From the NCBI GenBank assembly GCA_017523785.1, contig JAFWVX010000044.1:1-60948 (forward strand): a DNA stretch of 60,948 bases, given 5' to 3'. The notes under the pieces are model-generated. The model was given only the letters and a program-made list of their open reading frames with translations. It had not been told where the DNA came from and did no database searches. The stretch comes from Lachnospiraceae bacterium (lineage in GTDB: Bacteria > Bacillota > Clostridia > Lachnospirales > Lachnospiraceae). Both the position numbers and the translations under genes were made by a program. Below are positions 1-7,900 of this stretch, piece after piece (position 1 is the first letter of the stretch; each line of letters opens with the position of its first letter).

Positions 1-1
1 A

Positions 2-1396
2 AGTGGAAAAGAAATTGTCTATGAAGAGACTGGCAAAAAATTACAAGGAATGTTTGATGACAATCAAGAAAGGGCCGAGTATCTATATAAGACAATTGAG
101 TGTATAAGGAAAGAAGATGCAAAAGAAAGAGCAAACAGAAGTGAAGATGAGTATGCTAAGTTTCGTGAGCATTTTAATAAGGAATATTTTAGCTTGAGAA
201 ATTATTATGGTTCACTTACTCATAAAATTAGCAAGGCGCAGATTGAAAAGCTAAATAATCTTTTGGGTGCACTTATTTGCCATGGGAAGGACTCTTTGGA
301 TTTTGATTATGTAGAAGATGATTTGATTACATATTTCATAGAAGAGTTTCTATATTCACTTGATAATAACTATAGAGATTATCTTGATGTTAAGCAATTG
401 TATCAGAAAAAAGATCCTGTGATCGATGGTCCTACACTTTATGTCAAAACTGAAAATGAATATAAGAGTGATGTGGAAGTTGAGATGATTGAGCGTGATA
501 AGAATGATATCTGCGACGTTTGTTCATGTTGCAACTGTCAAGCATCACGAGATAGATATTGTCCAGGCGAAGATTTAGTTGAAAACGGTGTGAACTGCAA
601 TGTCTGTATATATGCACGTAGCAATAAAAATGAAAGTAAACAAAATTTGAAGAGCAATTTTAAACGAAAGTGTGATGGCAAGTTTGAGGCAGTAAAAAAT
701 TGGTGCATTGAGTGTAGTAGCTTTGACAATATAACACCTCTAGTGTATGAATTTAGAGAGTCTCGAAAGAAGACAAATTTCAAAAGAGCCTTGAAGGCGT
801 GGAGAAGCATTTATTCTTATATTGATTCATTTTACCTAGAAGATGAGGAGGAAGGTGACAAAGATGCAATTTATACATTTAGATATTGGTACTGGACTAG
901 AGATATAGGAAAAGCAATAGAGTACGGACTTTGGGGAGTAATTGATTATTACAATATCTATAAGCCAGAGAATAAAGAATGGTATTGGTATAGGAGAATG
1001 CAGACGGGCCTCTTTAAAAGACAAGAGGGAGATGTGATGCCACATCAACACTTTAACTTATATATACGGAATATTAATCAATTTTTGGATGATAACAAAA
1101 TAGAGAATGCTGAGGAGTTGAAAGGAATACTTGAAAGAATACAAAAGGAAAGTGATATCATTTCGCACTGGAGTCAGAATGGTGCCTATGGTATAGTTGC
1201 ACCAGGTGACAATTTGGACTTGAATACCATGCCTTGCACTGTGGAGTATTATGAAAAGATAAAAGCTATATGCAATGATTTTATGAGTTTTATTAAGAAA
1301 CTCATGAAACTTGAAGATGAACAAGATGTAATGAATTTCATTGGTATGCTAAATGATAAAATTCTTTCATATCGCTGTGTAGATATTCAAATATAA
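2..1396 (+). CDS. Unknown protein with a central cysteine cluster, open at the left edge
   Basis: I do not recognise this protein. The frame is open from base 2 and the codons before the first ATG (position 50) read like ordinary protein, so the gene probably starts upstream of the window. From the ATG it has 448 residues. A cysteine-rich stretch lies at about residues 153-187 (CDVCSCCNC, then YCPGED and CNVC), with two more cysteines near 217-221, which suggests a metal-binding knuckle. The second half is rich in Trp/Tyr and acidic residues (EWYWYRR). No signal peptide or membrane segment is visible, so it is probably cytoplasmic. It sits in an accessory stretch with broken genes, but its function cannot be inferred from that. 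Confidence 0.6.
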   Translation, partial: SGKEIVYEETGKKLQGMFDDNQERAEYLYKTIECIRKEDAKERANRSEDEYAKFREHFNKEYFSLRNYYGSLTHKISKAQIEKLNNLLGALICHGKDSLDFDYVEDDLITYFIEEFLYSLDNNYRDYLDVKQLYQKKDPVIDGPTLYVKTENEYKSDVEVEMIERDKNDICDVCSCCNCQASRDRYCPGEDLVENGVNCNVCIYARSNKNESKQNLKSNFKRKCDGKFEAVKNWCIECSSFDNITPLVYEFRESRKKTNFKRALKAWRSIYSYIDSFYLEDEEEGDKDAIYTFRYWYWTRDIGKAIEYGLWGVIDYYNIYKPENKEWYWYRRMQTGLFKRQEGDVMPHQHFNLYIRNINQFLDDNKIENAEELKGILERIQKESDIISHWSQNGAYGIVAPGDNLDLNTMPCTVEYYEKIKAICNDFMSFIKKLMKLEDEQDVMNFIGMLNDKILSYRCVDIQI

Positions 1397-1398
1397 AA

Positions 1399-1515
1399 GA
1401 AAACATAAAAGACTTACCTGATGAAATATTTACTATTACTTACAATGAAGATATTGATTATGTGCCAAGATAGAGTGAGCTTTCAAAATTTGATGACTTG
1501 CTAAAAGACTTGTAA
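1399..1515 (+). pseudogene. Possible 38-codon remnant of a coding sequence
   Basis: The spacer directly after the preceding stop can be translated in one frame as a plausible acidic protein tail (DLPDEIFTITYNEDIDYV). It is interrupted by a TAG at about codon 24 and then runs on (SKFDDLLKDL) to TAA. It looks like a decayed C-terminus, but it is too short to assign to a family, and chance is not excluded. Confidence 0.25.
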
Positions 1516-1522
1516 TGTATGG

Positions 1523-1528
1523 TATAAT
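1523..1528 (+). promoter_or_regulatory. -10 box for the small downstream gene
   Basis: A perfect TATAAT lies 45-50 bases before the likely start of the next gene. A weak TTGCTA at 1498-1503 would give a 19-base spacer. Confidence 0.45.
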
Positions 1529-1572
1529 AACACCTGTAAGAATCATTACTTATGATAAGCGGAGGGATGTCA

Positions 1573-1908
1573 GTGGAATTATTTGAAAAGTATTATAATG
1601 AACTTAATAAACATAAAGAAATCGATGAAGACGCCAAATCTCTATGGAATAGTTTGATAGAAGCTGCAATTGAATATACCAATATTAGAGCGAAGTGGTC
1701 GCTAATGGCTAACGAAGAAAGGTCAAATAATGATAGCTTAAGAACTAAGTTGCACAATTCATTCATTAATAGATTAAATATATACATGAGGTATGTTGGC
1801 GAGCAGGGTATTAATTTGTTATCAAATGAACTTGCATCGCAAGACAGAAAAAAAGTAGGTGATTTTGCAAATTTTGTCGTATTTAAAGTGGCGGTGGAGA
1901 ATAGGTAA
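1573..1908 (+). CDS. Small unknown protein
   Basis: I do not recognise this protein of about 111 residues. It is mostly helical-looking, charged, and has no membrane segment or cysteine motif. GGAGGG at 1561-1566 is the ribosome site. It is well spaced for the GTG at 1573, but the in-frame ATG at 1567 touches it directly, and an ATG at 1552 lies upstream of it, so I prefer the GTG start. It has its own -10 box upstream and is followed by a spacer with another TATAAT (1969-1974), so it appears to be a single-gene unit. Confidence 0.55.
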   Translation: MELFEKYYNELNKHKEIDEDAKSLWNSLIEAAIEYTNIRAKWSLMANEERSNNDSLRTKLHNSFINRLNIYMRYVGEQGINLLSNELASQDRKKVGDFANFVVFKVAVENR

Positions 1909-2007
1909 AAAAAATTATAGGCAATTTGTGTACGATGAATTGCCATCAGGGTTTGATATAAATGTAGGTATAATTTGTGTTTTAAAAAATATGCTAAAGG
2001 TGGTGTC

Positions 2008-2488
2008 ATGGGCGAAGTAAGGTATAAATTAATAAACAGAGATAATGCAATTGAAGCTGCAAGAATATTGAGAAAGACTTTTTACTACTGTTCAGAAAAA
2101 GAAAAGTTCATTTTTTGATGACTTAAGTATTGACACTAAAGATATTTTACATGCCAAATACTATTATATAATGGAAGGGGAGGCTATCATTGGCATATGT
2201 GGATATTATGTTCCTAAGATTGACAATAATGCTATGTGGTTAGGTTGGCTTGCGATAAACGATGAATATAGAAAAAAGGGATATGCAACAAAAGCAATAG
2301 AGTGGTTACAAAAAGAATGTAGTGAAAAATTACATATAAATACATTTAGAGTGTATACAGCAAGAGACAATGAGCCTGCATTGGCATTATATAAAAAGCT
2401 AGGTTATGTGCAAGAAAATACGCCGCATAAAATAGCAATTGTTTTAACAAAAAATGGTGAGGCATGGGGTAAAGAACCAGTCTGGTAA
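2008..2488 (+). pseudogene. GNAT-family N-acetyltransferase, broken by a frameshift
   Basis: Acetyl-CoA-dependent N-acetyltransferase of the GNAT fold; the substrate is unknown. The first 36 codons from ATG 2008 (SD AAAGGTGG) end at TGA after a run of six T at 2111-2116. The rest continues in the next frame without a break (DDLSIDTKDILHAKYYY...). The second part holds the family core, with the acetyl-CoA loop EYRKKGYATKAI at about 2266-2301 and the NEPALALYKKLGY motif typical of the last strand and helix. Removing one T would restore a protein of about 160 residues. This is a recent pseudogene, a homopolymer sequencing error, or a phase-variable tract. A separate start at ATG 2171 would give a 105-residue C-terminal piece. 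Confidence 0.7.
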
Positions 2489-2516
2489 AGAATGCTGATT
2501 CTTTAATGAAGGTATT

Positions 2517-2672
2517 ATGAATGTAGGCTGGTTTGAGCAGGGTGGAAAATTCTACTATTTGCAGACAATTTATAATACAACCTATGGCAAGATGATTACT
2601 GGAGAGCATGTGTTAGGCGGAATAACCTGTGTATTTGGAAAAAATGGAGTTTTAGAAGCGATAAAACCATAG
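2517..2672 (+). pseudogene. Choline/glucan-binding-repeat C-terminal remnant
   Basis: A 51-codon frame whose product (VGWFEQGGKFYYLQ..., then FGKNGVLEAIKP) resembles the Gly-Trp and aromatic repeats of choline- or glucan-binding surface proteins. There is no signal peptide and no ribosome site of note. It is probably the last repeat of a lost gene, or a very small reading frame. A strong terminator follows directly. Confidence 0.4.
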
Positions 2673-2678
2673 ATTTTA

Positions 2679-2708
2679 AGCCACTTGAGAGCATCAAGTG
2701 GCTTTTTC
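2679..2708 (+). terminator. Rho-independent terminator
   Basis: Stem AGCCACTTGA (2679-2688) pairs perfectly with TCAAGTGGCT (2694-2703) around a 5-base loop, followed by a T tract. It closes the accessory region and insulates rny. Confidence 0.9.
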
Positions 2709-2737
2709 TTGCATTTTAGCGTAGATTATTCTATAAT
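2709..2737 (+). promoter_or_regulatory. Promoter of rny
   Basis: TTGCAT (2709-2714), a 17-base spacer and TATAAT (2732-2737) form a near-consensus vegetative promoter. It begins at the end of the preceding terminator's T tract. Confidence 0.75.
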
Positions 2738-2785
2738 ATTATAGTCGTGGAAACACGTTTATAAATATATAAAGGAGAAAAGATT

Positions 2786-4336
2786 ATGGTAGTTGGAATA
2801 ATCGTCGGCTCCTTAGTAGTTGTTGTTATTGCAGCATTTGTAGCATTTAATGCTGGTAAAACTATAGAGAAAAAAACAGCACTAGAAAAGATTGGTTCAG
2901 CCGAAAACAAGGCTAGAACCTTATTAGACGAAGCTATTAAGAAAGCCGAGAGCACCAAGGTTAATGCTTTACTTGAAGCTAAGGAAGAAATATTAAAGCA
3001 AAAGACAGAACTTGAAAACGAGTTAAGAGAGAGAAGAAAAGAAGTAGCTGAGATTGAGAACAGAGCACTTAAGAGAGATGAACTTTCAGAAAAGAAGTTA
3101 GAGTCATTAGAGCAAAAAGAAAAACAACTTGAGGCAAAAGAGAAAGAGGTTGTTGAGAAACAAAATCTCGTAAATCAATTAAACGAGCAAAGAGTAAAAG
3201 AACTTGAAAGAATTTCTGGATACAGTAGAGAACAGGCTAAGACAGAATTATTTAATGCAGTAAAGGATGATATCAAGAGAGACACTGCACTATTTATAAA
3301 AGAGCAAGAACAAATTGCTAAAGATGAAGCAGAGAAAAATGCTACTAATTTAGTTCTTGAGACTATACAAAAATGTGCAATGGAAAATGTCTCTTATGCA
3401 ACTGTATCTACAGTTTCACTTCCAAATGATGAGATGAAGGGTAGAATCATCGGTCGTGAAGGAAGAAATATAAGAGCGATAGAACAACTTACAGGAGTTG
3501 AAGTTGTAATTGATGATACACCTGATACAGTAGTTCTTACTTGCTTTGATCCTGTTCGTCGTGAGATTGCAAGACTCTCACTTGAGAAATTAGTTCTTGA
3601 TGGAAGAATTCATCCAACTCGTATAGAGGAACTTGTGGAGAAATCTACAAAGGAAGTAGACCACGTAATAAAACAAAAAGGTGAAGAGGCCGTTTTAAAA
3701 CTTGGTATACATGGTTTAAATCCAGAACTCATAAAACTTCTTGGAAGAATGCACTACAGAACTTCTTATGGACAAAATGCATTAGTTCATAGTATAGAGG
3801 TTGCCACTCTTTCTGGAATTATGGCATCTGAACTTGGAGAGAATGTTCAACTTGCAAAGCGTGCAGGACTTTTACATGATATAGGTAAATCAATTGACCA
3901 CGAGGTAGAGGGAACTCACGTGCAGATTGGTCTTGATATATGTAAGAAGTATAAGGAATCATTTGAAGTTTTAAATGCGATAGAGTCACATCACGGAGAT
4001 ACAGAACCAAAGTGTCCTATAGCATTTATAGTTGCAGCAGCAGATGCAATATCAGCAGGAAGACCAGGAGCAAGAAGAGAAGTTCTTGAGACTTATACTC
4101 AAAGAATTAAACAATTAGAAGATATAACTAATAGTTACGAGGGCGTTGAGAAGGCTTATGCTGTTCAGGCTGGTAGAGAAGTTCGTATCATGGTTATACC
4201 TGAGAAAGTTTCTGAGGATGATATGGTTATAATGGCTCATGCAATTGCAAAGCAAATTGAGGAGCAGGTTAAGTATCCAGGAACTATAAAAGTAAATGTA
4301 ATTAGAGAGACGCGCGCACAAGAGGTGGCTAAATAA
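2786..4336 (+). CDS. rny: Ribonuclease Y
   Basis: Membrane-anchored endoribonuclease that starts mRNA decay in Firmicutes. The 516 residues show all the expected parts: an N-terminal membrane helix (residues 1-22), a long Lys/Glu coiled coil (about 25-190), a KH RNA-binding domain (about 205-270, [15 protein letters not shown]) and a metal-dependent HD domain (about 330-430, motif [12 protein letters not shown]). The length is typical. AGGAG at 2773-2777 supports ATG 2786. The gene is monocistronic, under its own promoter, and followed by a long hairpin element. Confidence 0.97.
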   Translation: MVVGIIVGSLVVVVIAAFVAFNAGKTIEKKTALEKIGSAENKARTLLDEAIKKAESTKVNALLEAKEEILKQKTELENELRERRKEVAEIENRALKRDELSEKKLESLEQKEKQLEAKEKEVVEKQNLVNQLNEQRVKELERISGYSREQAKTELFNAVKDDIKRDTALFIKEQEQIAKDEAEKNATNLVLETIQKCAMENVSYATVSTVSLPNDEMKGRIIGREGRNIRAIEQLTGVEVVIDDTPDTVVLTCFDPVRREIARLSLEKLVLDGRIHPTRIEELVEKSTKEVDHVIKQKGEEAVLKLGIHGLNPELIKLLGRMHYRTSYGQNALVHSIEVATLSGIMASELGENVQLAKRAGLLHDIGKSIDHEVEGTHVQIGLDICKKYKESFEVLNAIESHHGDTEPKCPIAFIVAAADAISAGRPGARREVLETYTQRIKQLEDITNSYEGVEKAYAVQAGREVRIMVIPEKVSEDDMVIMAHAIAKQIEEQVKYPGTIKVNVIRETRAQEVAK

Positions 4337-4338
4337 TT

Positions 4339-4445
4339 TTTATTAATGATCGCCGCAGCGATAAGCAACGAAAATGCCGGTGAGTAACCTATGATATAAC
4401 CGAAGCGTTTTCTGAAGCTTATGCTGCGGCGATATAATATAATAA
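4339..4445. repeat. Long imperfect hairpin element (MITE-like or structured RNA)
   Basis: About 100 bases form one long hairpin. The outer arms ATCGCCGCAGC (4349-4359) and GCTGCGGCGAT (4423-4433) match perfectly. They extend through ATAAGC/GCTTAT on the inside (one bulge) and AT-rich TTATTA/TAATAA-like ends outside. Inside, GAAAATGC pairs with GCGTTTTC and CGGT with ACCG. No T tract follows either arm, so it is not a standard terminator. It could be a miniature inverted-repeat element or a structured RNA at the end of rny. Confidence 0.5.
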
Positions 4446-4453
4446 TAAAAACC

Positions 4454-4477
4454 GTAGGGGCGAGCACTGCGAGCCCG
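4454..4477 (+). repeat. GTAGGG/GCGAGC dispersed element, copy 1
   Basis: A full-length 24-base copy: GTAGGG, two GCGAGC units around ACT, then CCG. Its last G is followed immediately by the ribosome site AAGGAG (4478-4483) of the next gene, so the element forms the 5' border of that Shine-Dalgarno. Confidence 0.85.
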
Positions 4478-4489
4478 AAGGAGCAATAT

Positions 4490-5410
4490 ATGAAAAAAAT
4501 CATATCAATGATAATTGCAGCATCATTAATTGTTTTCACCTTTAGTTGCGGCAAAAAAGAAACATCAGTTGGAACAAAGACATTTGATGTAAGTAAAAAT
4601 TACAACATCTGCATAAGTTCAAGTGTTGACAATACTGAGTTTGATGCTATGAGAAAGGGATTTGTGGTTGGCCTTAAGGACTTGGGATTAGTTGAAGACA
4701 TCAATGTCACATACCACTATGAAAATGCAAAAGGCAATGAAAGTTATGCTAGGCAGATTGCGGATGCATTTAAAGAAAAAAATCCAGACTTGTTAGTGAC
4801 TATTGGCTCTACAGCAACTGAAGCAATAAAAGAAAAATTTGACAAGACACCTATAGTTTATCTTGCAGTGTCTAATGCAGAGCGACTTGGATACTGTGAT
4901 GCTGACGGAAACCCAAAAGGGAATTTAACTGGTGTTATTGATTCACAGCTCTTTGAAGAGCAACTTGACTTTATACAGAAGAATTATACCGATGTAAAAA
5001 GACTTGGCATTATATATACATCAGGGAATAATCTTTCAGAGTTCTTTATAGATTATTTTAAATTTTATGCGACAAGTTATGGTATAGATATTTATACTGT
5101 CGCCATAAAGAAGGCTGACGATGTGCAACTTGCAATCAATAACATATTGCCAAAGGTTGATGCCATCACATTAATTCCTGATAATATCGTAGACACTAAG
5201 GCAAAAGAAGTTGTAGATGCTGTTAAAGCTTCAAATAAGGAAGTTTTTGGAATGGCAATAAGTCATAAGAATGCAGGAGCAAATGTGGCTGTTGAGAGAG
5301 ATTATAGATTTGTTGGAGAAAAAGCTGCGTTACTTGCAAAAGAAATACTTGTAGATGGGAAAAAAGTTAGTGATGTAAAGACTGTAAAAGAAGATTTTAA
5401 AGTAAATTAA
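4490..5410 (+). CDS. ABC transporter substrate-binding lipoprotein (ABC_sub_bind / TrpX-like family)
   Basis: Extracytoplasmic solute-binding lipoprotein of the PF04392 type, the family of the tryptophan/tyrosine-binding TrpX. The 306 residues start with a lipoprotein signal (MKKIISMIIAASL...FSC, lipid Cys at residue 19). The two-lobe fold is recognisable from ICISSSVDNTEFDAMRKGF near the mature N-terminus and from DLLVTIGSTATEA and ITLIPDNIVD. The start is ATG 4490 after AAGGAG; an in-frame extension upstream would run through the repeat element. No permease or ATPase of this family follows, so it is an orphan here. A second member, with a T-box, lies at 60791. The ligand is unknown; aromatic amino acids are a guess from the family. 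Confidence 0.85.
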   Translation: MKKIISMIIAASLIVFTFSCGKKETSVGTKTFDVSKNYNICISSSVDNTEFDAMRKGFVVGLKDLGLVEDINVTYHYENAKGNESYARQIADAFKEKNPDLLVTIGSTATEAIKEKFDKTPIVYLAVSNAERLGYCDADGNPKGNLTGVIDSQLFEEQLDFIQKNYTDVKRLGIIYTSGNNLSEFFIDYFKFYATSYGIDIYTVAIKKADDVQLAINNILPKVDAITLIPDNIVDTKAKEVVDAVKASNKEVFGMAISHKNAGANVAVERDYRFVGEKAALLAKEILVDGKKVSDVKTVKEDFKVN

Positions 5411-5500
5411 AAGATGAAACATTAGCCACTATGCTTATGGATGAAGTAATAGTAAGGCTATTTCTTATAGGTATAAATAGAAATAAAAGGGACAGTCATT

Positions 5501-5525
5501 ATAGCACCAGCGATGGTGCTATTTT
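5501..5525 (+). terminator. Rho-independent terminator
   Basis: ATAGCACC (5501-5508) pairs with GGTGCTAT (5515-5522) around a 6-base loop, ending in TTTT. It terminates the lipoprotein transcript. The remainder of the 5411-5567 gap holds nothing I recognise. Confidence 0.8.
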
Positions 5526-5567
5526 AATACTGTTAAAAGTTAATAATTCTATGATTAAAAAAAATAG

Positions 5568-5595
5568 TTGCAAAAACTATAAGATATGATAAAAT
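5568..5595 (+). promoter_or_regulatory. Promoter of the liv operon
   Basis: TTGCAA (5568-5573), a 16-base spacer and TAAAAT (5590-5595). Transcription would start near 5602 and give a leader of about 75 bases. Confidence 0.55.
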
Positions 5596-5621
5596 ATATA
5601 TGTATGTAATAAACTAACATT

Positions 5622-5657
5622 TGTCCGCCGTGGGCGAACAGTAGCTTTACGGGACAC
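5622..5657 (+). promoter_or_regulatory. Structured leader of livJ
   Basis: The GC-rich leader can fold with TGTCC pairing to GGACA as the outer stem, plus an inner GCC-GTG-GGC hairpin, just before the TTTTTGGAGG ribosome site. It does not match a riboswitch class I know. It may be a decayed relative of the dispersed GC-rich elements. Confidence 0.35.
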
Positions 5658-5676
5658 ATTTTTGGAGGAAATTATT

Positions 5677-6873
5677 ATGAAAAAGATTTTGGCAGTTTTA
5701 CTTGCAGGAATTCTTGCATTATCACTTGTTGCTTGTGGAGGAAACAAATCTCAAACAACAACATCTGCAAGTGGAGAAAAAGTAATTAAAATCGGTGTAT
5801 TCGAGCCTCAAACTGGAGAAAACGGTGGTGGTGGAATACAAGAAGTTTATGGAATTCGTTTTGCTAATATGATTTACAATAAGGTAAATATTGGTGGCGA
5901 AGAGTATAAGGTTGAGTTATTTGAAGTTGATAATAAATCAGATAAGACAGAAGCAGTTAATGCTGCACAAAAACTCATCGCAGAGAAAGTAGTAGCAGTA
6001 TGCGGATCTTATGGATCAGGTGTTTCTATAGCAGCTGGTGAATATTTTAAAGAGGCAAAGATACCTGCTATGGGTTGCTCTTGCACAAATCCACAAGTTA
6101 CAAATGGAAATGAGTATTATTTTAGAACTTGTTTCTTAGATCCATTCCAAGGAACAGTTATGTCATCTTATTGCAAAAATCACGGATATGATAAAGTTGC
6201 AGTTATAACTCAACTTGGTGATGATTATTCAGAGGGACTTGGAAACTTCTTTGTTAAAGCCTGTGAGAAGAATGGTATCAATGTAGTTGCTCAAGAGAAA
6301 TTCCAAACTAATGAGCAAGATTTTAAAGCAATCCTTACAAATATAAAGGCAGCTGACCCACAATTCATTTTTGCACCATCATCTATTGCTACAGCACCAC
6401 TTATCTTATCTCAAGCAAGAGAACTTGGTATTGAGTGCCAAATCGGCGCAGGTGATACATGGGAAAACGGAACTATAATTGAAAATGCTCACGGAGCAGC
6501 AGAAGGCGCAGTTGTAACTACATTCTATGAGGCAAATCCTGCTACAGCTACTGGAGAAGAAGCAGTTTTCTTAAACGGAAATGGAACAGTAAAAGGTTTC
6601 TCAGACTATCTTGTATCAATGGGTCAACCAAAAGATATTCCAGCAGTTTCTGCACTTGGATATGATGCATATCTTGCAGTATTTAAAGCAATTGAAGCAG
6701 CTGGTAGCACAGATGGAAATGCTATAAGGGAAGCACTTACAAAACTTTCATTTACAGGTGTTACTGGTGATATCAGTTTCAACGCTGACGGTGATGCAAA
6801 TAAAAATGCAGCATATGTCAAAGAAGTTGAAAATGGAAACTTCGTATTTAAAGAGTTGGTTAAAATTAACTAA
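5677..6873 (+). CDS. livJ: Branched-chain amino-acid ABC transporter, substrate-binding lipoprotein
   Basis: Captures a branched-chain or related amino acid outside the membrane and delivers it to LivHMGF. The 398 residues begin with a lipoprotein signal (MKKILAVLLAGILALSLVAC; lipid Cys at about residue 20), followed by a Ser/Thr linker and a type I periplasmic-binding fold (KIGVFEPQTGENGG..., CGSYGSGVSIAAGEYF). GGAGG at 5664-5668 fixes ATG 5677 rather than the in-frame ATG 15 bases upstream. It is first in the five-gene operon and separated from livH by a hairpin that probably sets a high binding-protein to permease ratio. The exact ligand is not determinable. Confidence 0.93.
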   Translation: MKKILAVLLAGILALSLVACGGNKSQTTTSASGEKVIKIGVFEPQTGENGGGGIQEVYGIRFANMIYNKVNIGGEEYKVELFEVDNKSDKTEAVNAAQKLIAEKVVAVCGSYGSGVSIAAGEYFKEAKIPAMGCSCTNPQVTNGNEYYFRTCFLDPFQGTVMSSYCKNHGYDKVAVITQLGDDYSEGLGNFFVKACEKNGINVVAQEKFQTNEQDFKAILTNIKAADPQFIFAPSSIATAPLILSQARELGIECQIGAGDTWENGTIIENAHGAAEGAVVTTFYEANPATATGEEAVFLNGNGTVKGFSDYLVSMGQPKDIPAVSALGYDAYLAVFKAIEAAGSTDGNAIREALTKLSFTGVTGDISFNADGDANKNAAYVKEVENGNFVFKELVKIN

Positions 6874-6918
6874 TAGTTTGCTTTAAACTTTATTTAGATA
6901 TAACTAGATTAATTTTCG

Positions 6919-6942
6919 GGCGGACTTTAAGTCCGCCTTGTT
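6919..6942 (+). terminator. Intra-operon hairpin / attenuator between livJ and livH
   Basis: GGCGGAC (6919-6925) pairs with GTCCGCC (6931-6937) around TTTAA, then TTGTTTTA. The perfect stem with an interrupted T tract suggests partial termination after livJ. The stem also resembles the GGCGGAC-type variant of the dispersed element, so it may be an adopted repeat. Confidence 0.65.
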
Positions 6943-6957
6943 TTATAGAGGTGAAAG

Positions 6958-7890
6958 ATGTTTAATGTTATCGCAACAATATCTGAAGTGGCGAGCACAA
7001 AGGCGACATTTGGCTTTTCAGTTATAGTTCAACATGCACTTACTGGAATATCTGTAGGTGGATGTTATGCGCTTATTGCTATTGGATACACTTTAGTATA
7101 TGGAATACTTAGATTAATAAACTTTGCTCACGGCGATATATTTATGGTAGCGGGATATTTTATGATATTTTCATTTGCAGTGATGCCATTTCCGTTAGCA
7201 ATTATTGTTACGCTAGTTGCAACTACGGTTCTTGGGATACTTATAGAAAAATTTGCTTATAGCCCATTACGCAATGCACCAAGAATGTCAGTAATGATTT
7301 CAGCAATAGGTGTATCATATCTTTTGCAAAACCTTGCAACCTATCTTTTTACTGCACTTCCTAAAGCATATCCTGCTATTCCAGGACTTAAGCAAGTAAT
7401 TAAAATAGGAAATATTTCTACTTCACTTGTTACAATTCTTACTCCTATTATTACAATTTTGCTTGTAATGCTTTTATTATGGCTTGTAAACAAAACTAAG
7501 ATTGGCATGGCTATGCGTGCAGTGTCTCGAGATTACGAAGCTGCAAGTCTTATGGGAATTAAATTAAATAAAACAATATCATTTACTTTTGCCATAGGAA
7601 GTGTTCTTGCTGCTGTTGGATCTATACTTTATTTTACGGATAGAATGACTGTGTTCCCTTATTCGGGTTCCTTGCCAGGACTTAAGTGTTTCGTGGCTGC
7701 AGTATTTGGAGGAATCGGCTCTATACCAGGAGCTCTAGTTGGTGGATTCTTTATAGGTATTTGCGAAACTATAATTAAGGCAGCAGGGCTCTCAACATTT
7801 TCAGATGCATTCACATTTATAGTCTTGATAGTGATGCTTTTAATAAGACCAACAGGACTATTCGGTGAAAAGAATATCGATAAGGTGTAG
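6958..7890 (+). CDS. livH: Branched-chain amino-acid ABC transporter permease LivH
   Basis: Inner-membrane permease of the BPD_transp_2 family, 310 residues with about eight hydrophobic segments. The family-typical GGCYALIAIGYTLVYG and LRLINFAHGD occur near residues 35-60. GGIGSIPGALVGGFFIG near 257-273 is the conserved region contacting the ATPase. GAGGTG precedes ATG 6958. The next gene, livM, starts ten bases after its stop. Confidence 0.95.
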   Translation: MFNVIATISEVASTKATFGFSVIVQHALTGISVGGCYALIAIGYTLVYGILRLINFAHGDIFMVAGYFMIFSFAVMPFPLAIIVTLVATTVLGILIEKFAYSPLRNAPRMSVMISAIGVSYLLQNLATYLFTALPKAYPAIPGLKQVIKIGNISTSLVTILTPIITILLVMLLLWLVNKTKIGMAMRAVSRDYEAASLMGIKLNKTISFTFAIGSVLAAVGSILYFTDRMTVFPYSGSLPGLKCFVAAVFGGIGSIPGALVGGFFIGICETIIKAAGLSTFSDAFTFIVLIVMLLIRPTGLFGEKNIDKV

Positions 7891-7900
7891 GAGGTAAGAG

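Noticed and set aside
1593..2009. 138-codon reading frame on the minus strand
   Set aside because: It is mostly antisense to the small + strand gene, has no ribosome site, and its composition (Leu/Phe/Ser-rich) is that of a shadow frame.
1..2672. Prophage or insertion sequence at the left end
   Set aside because: Broken genes suggest turnover, but there is no transposase, integrase, terminal repeat or phage gene.
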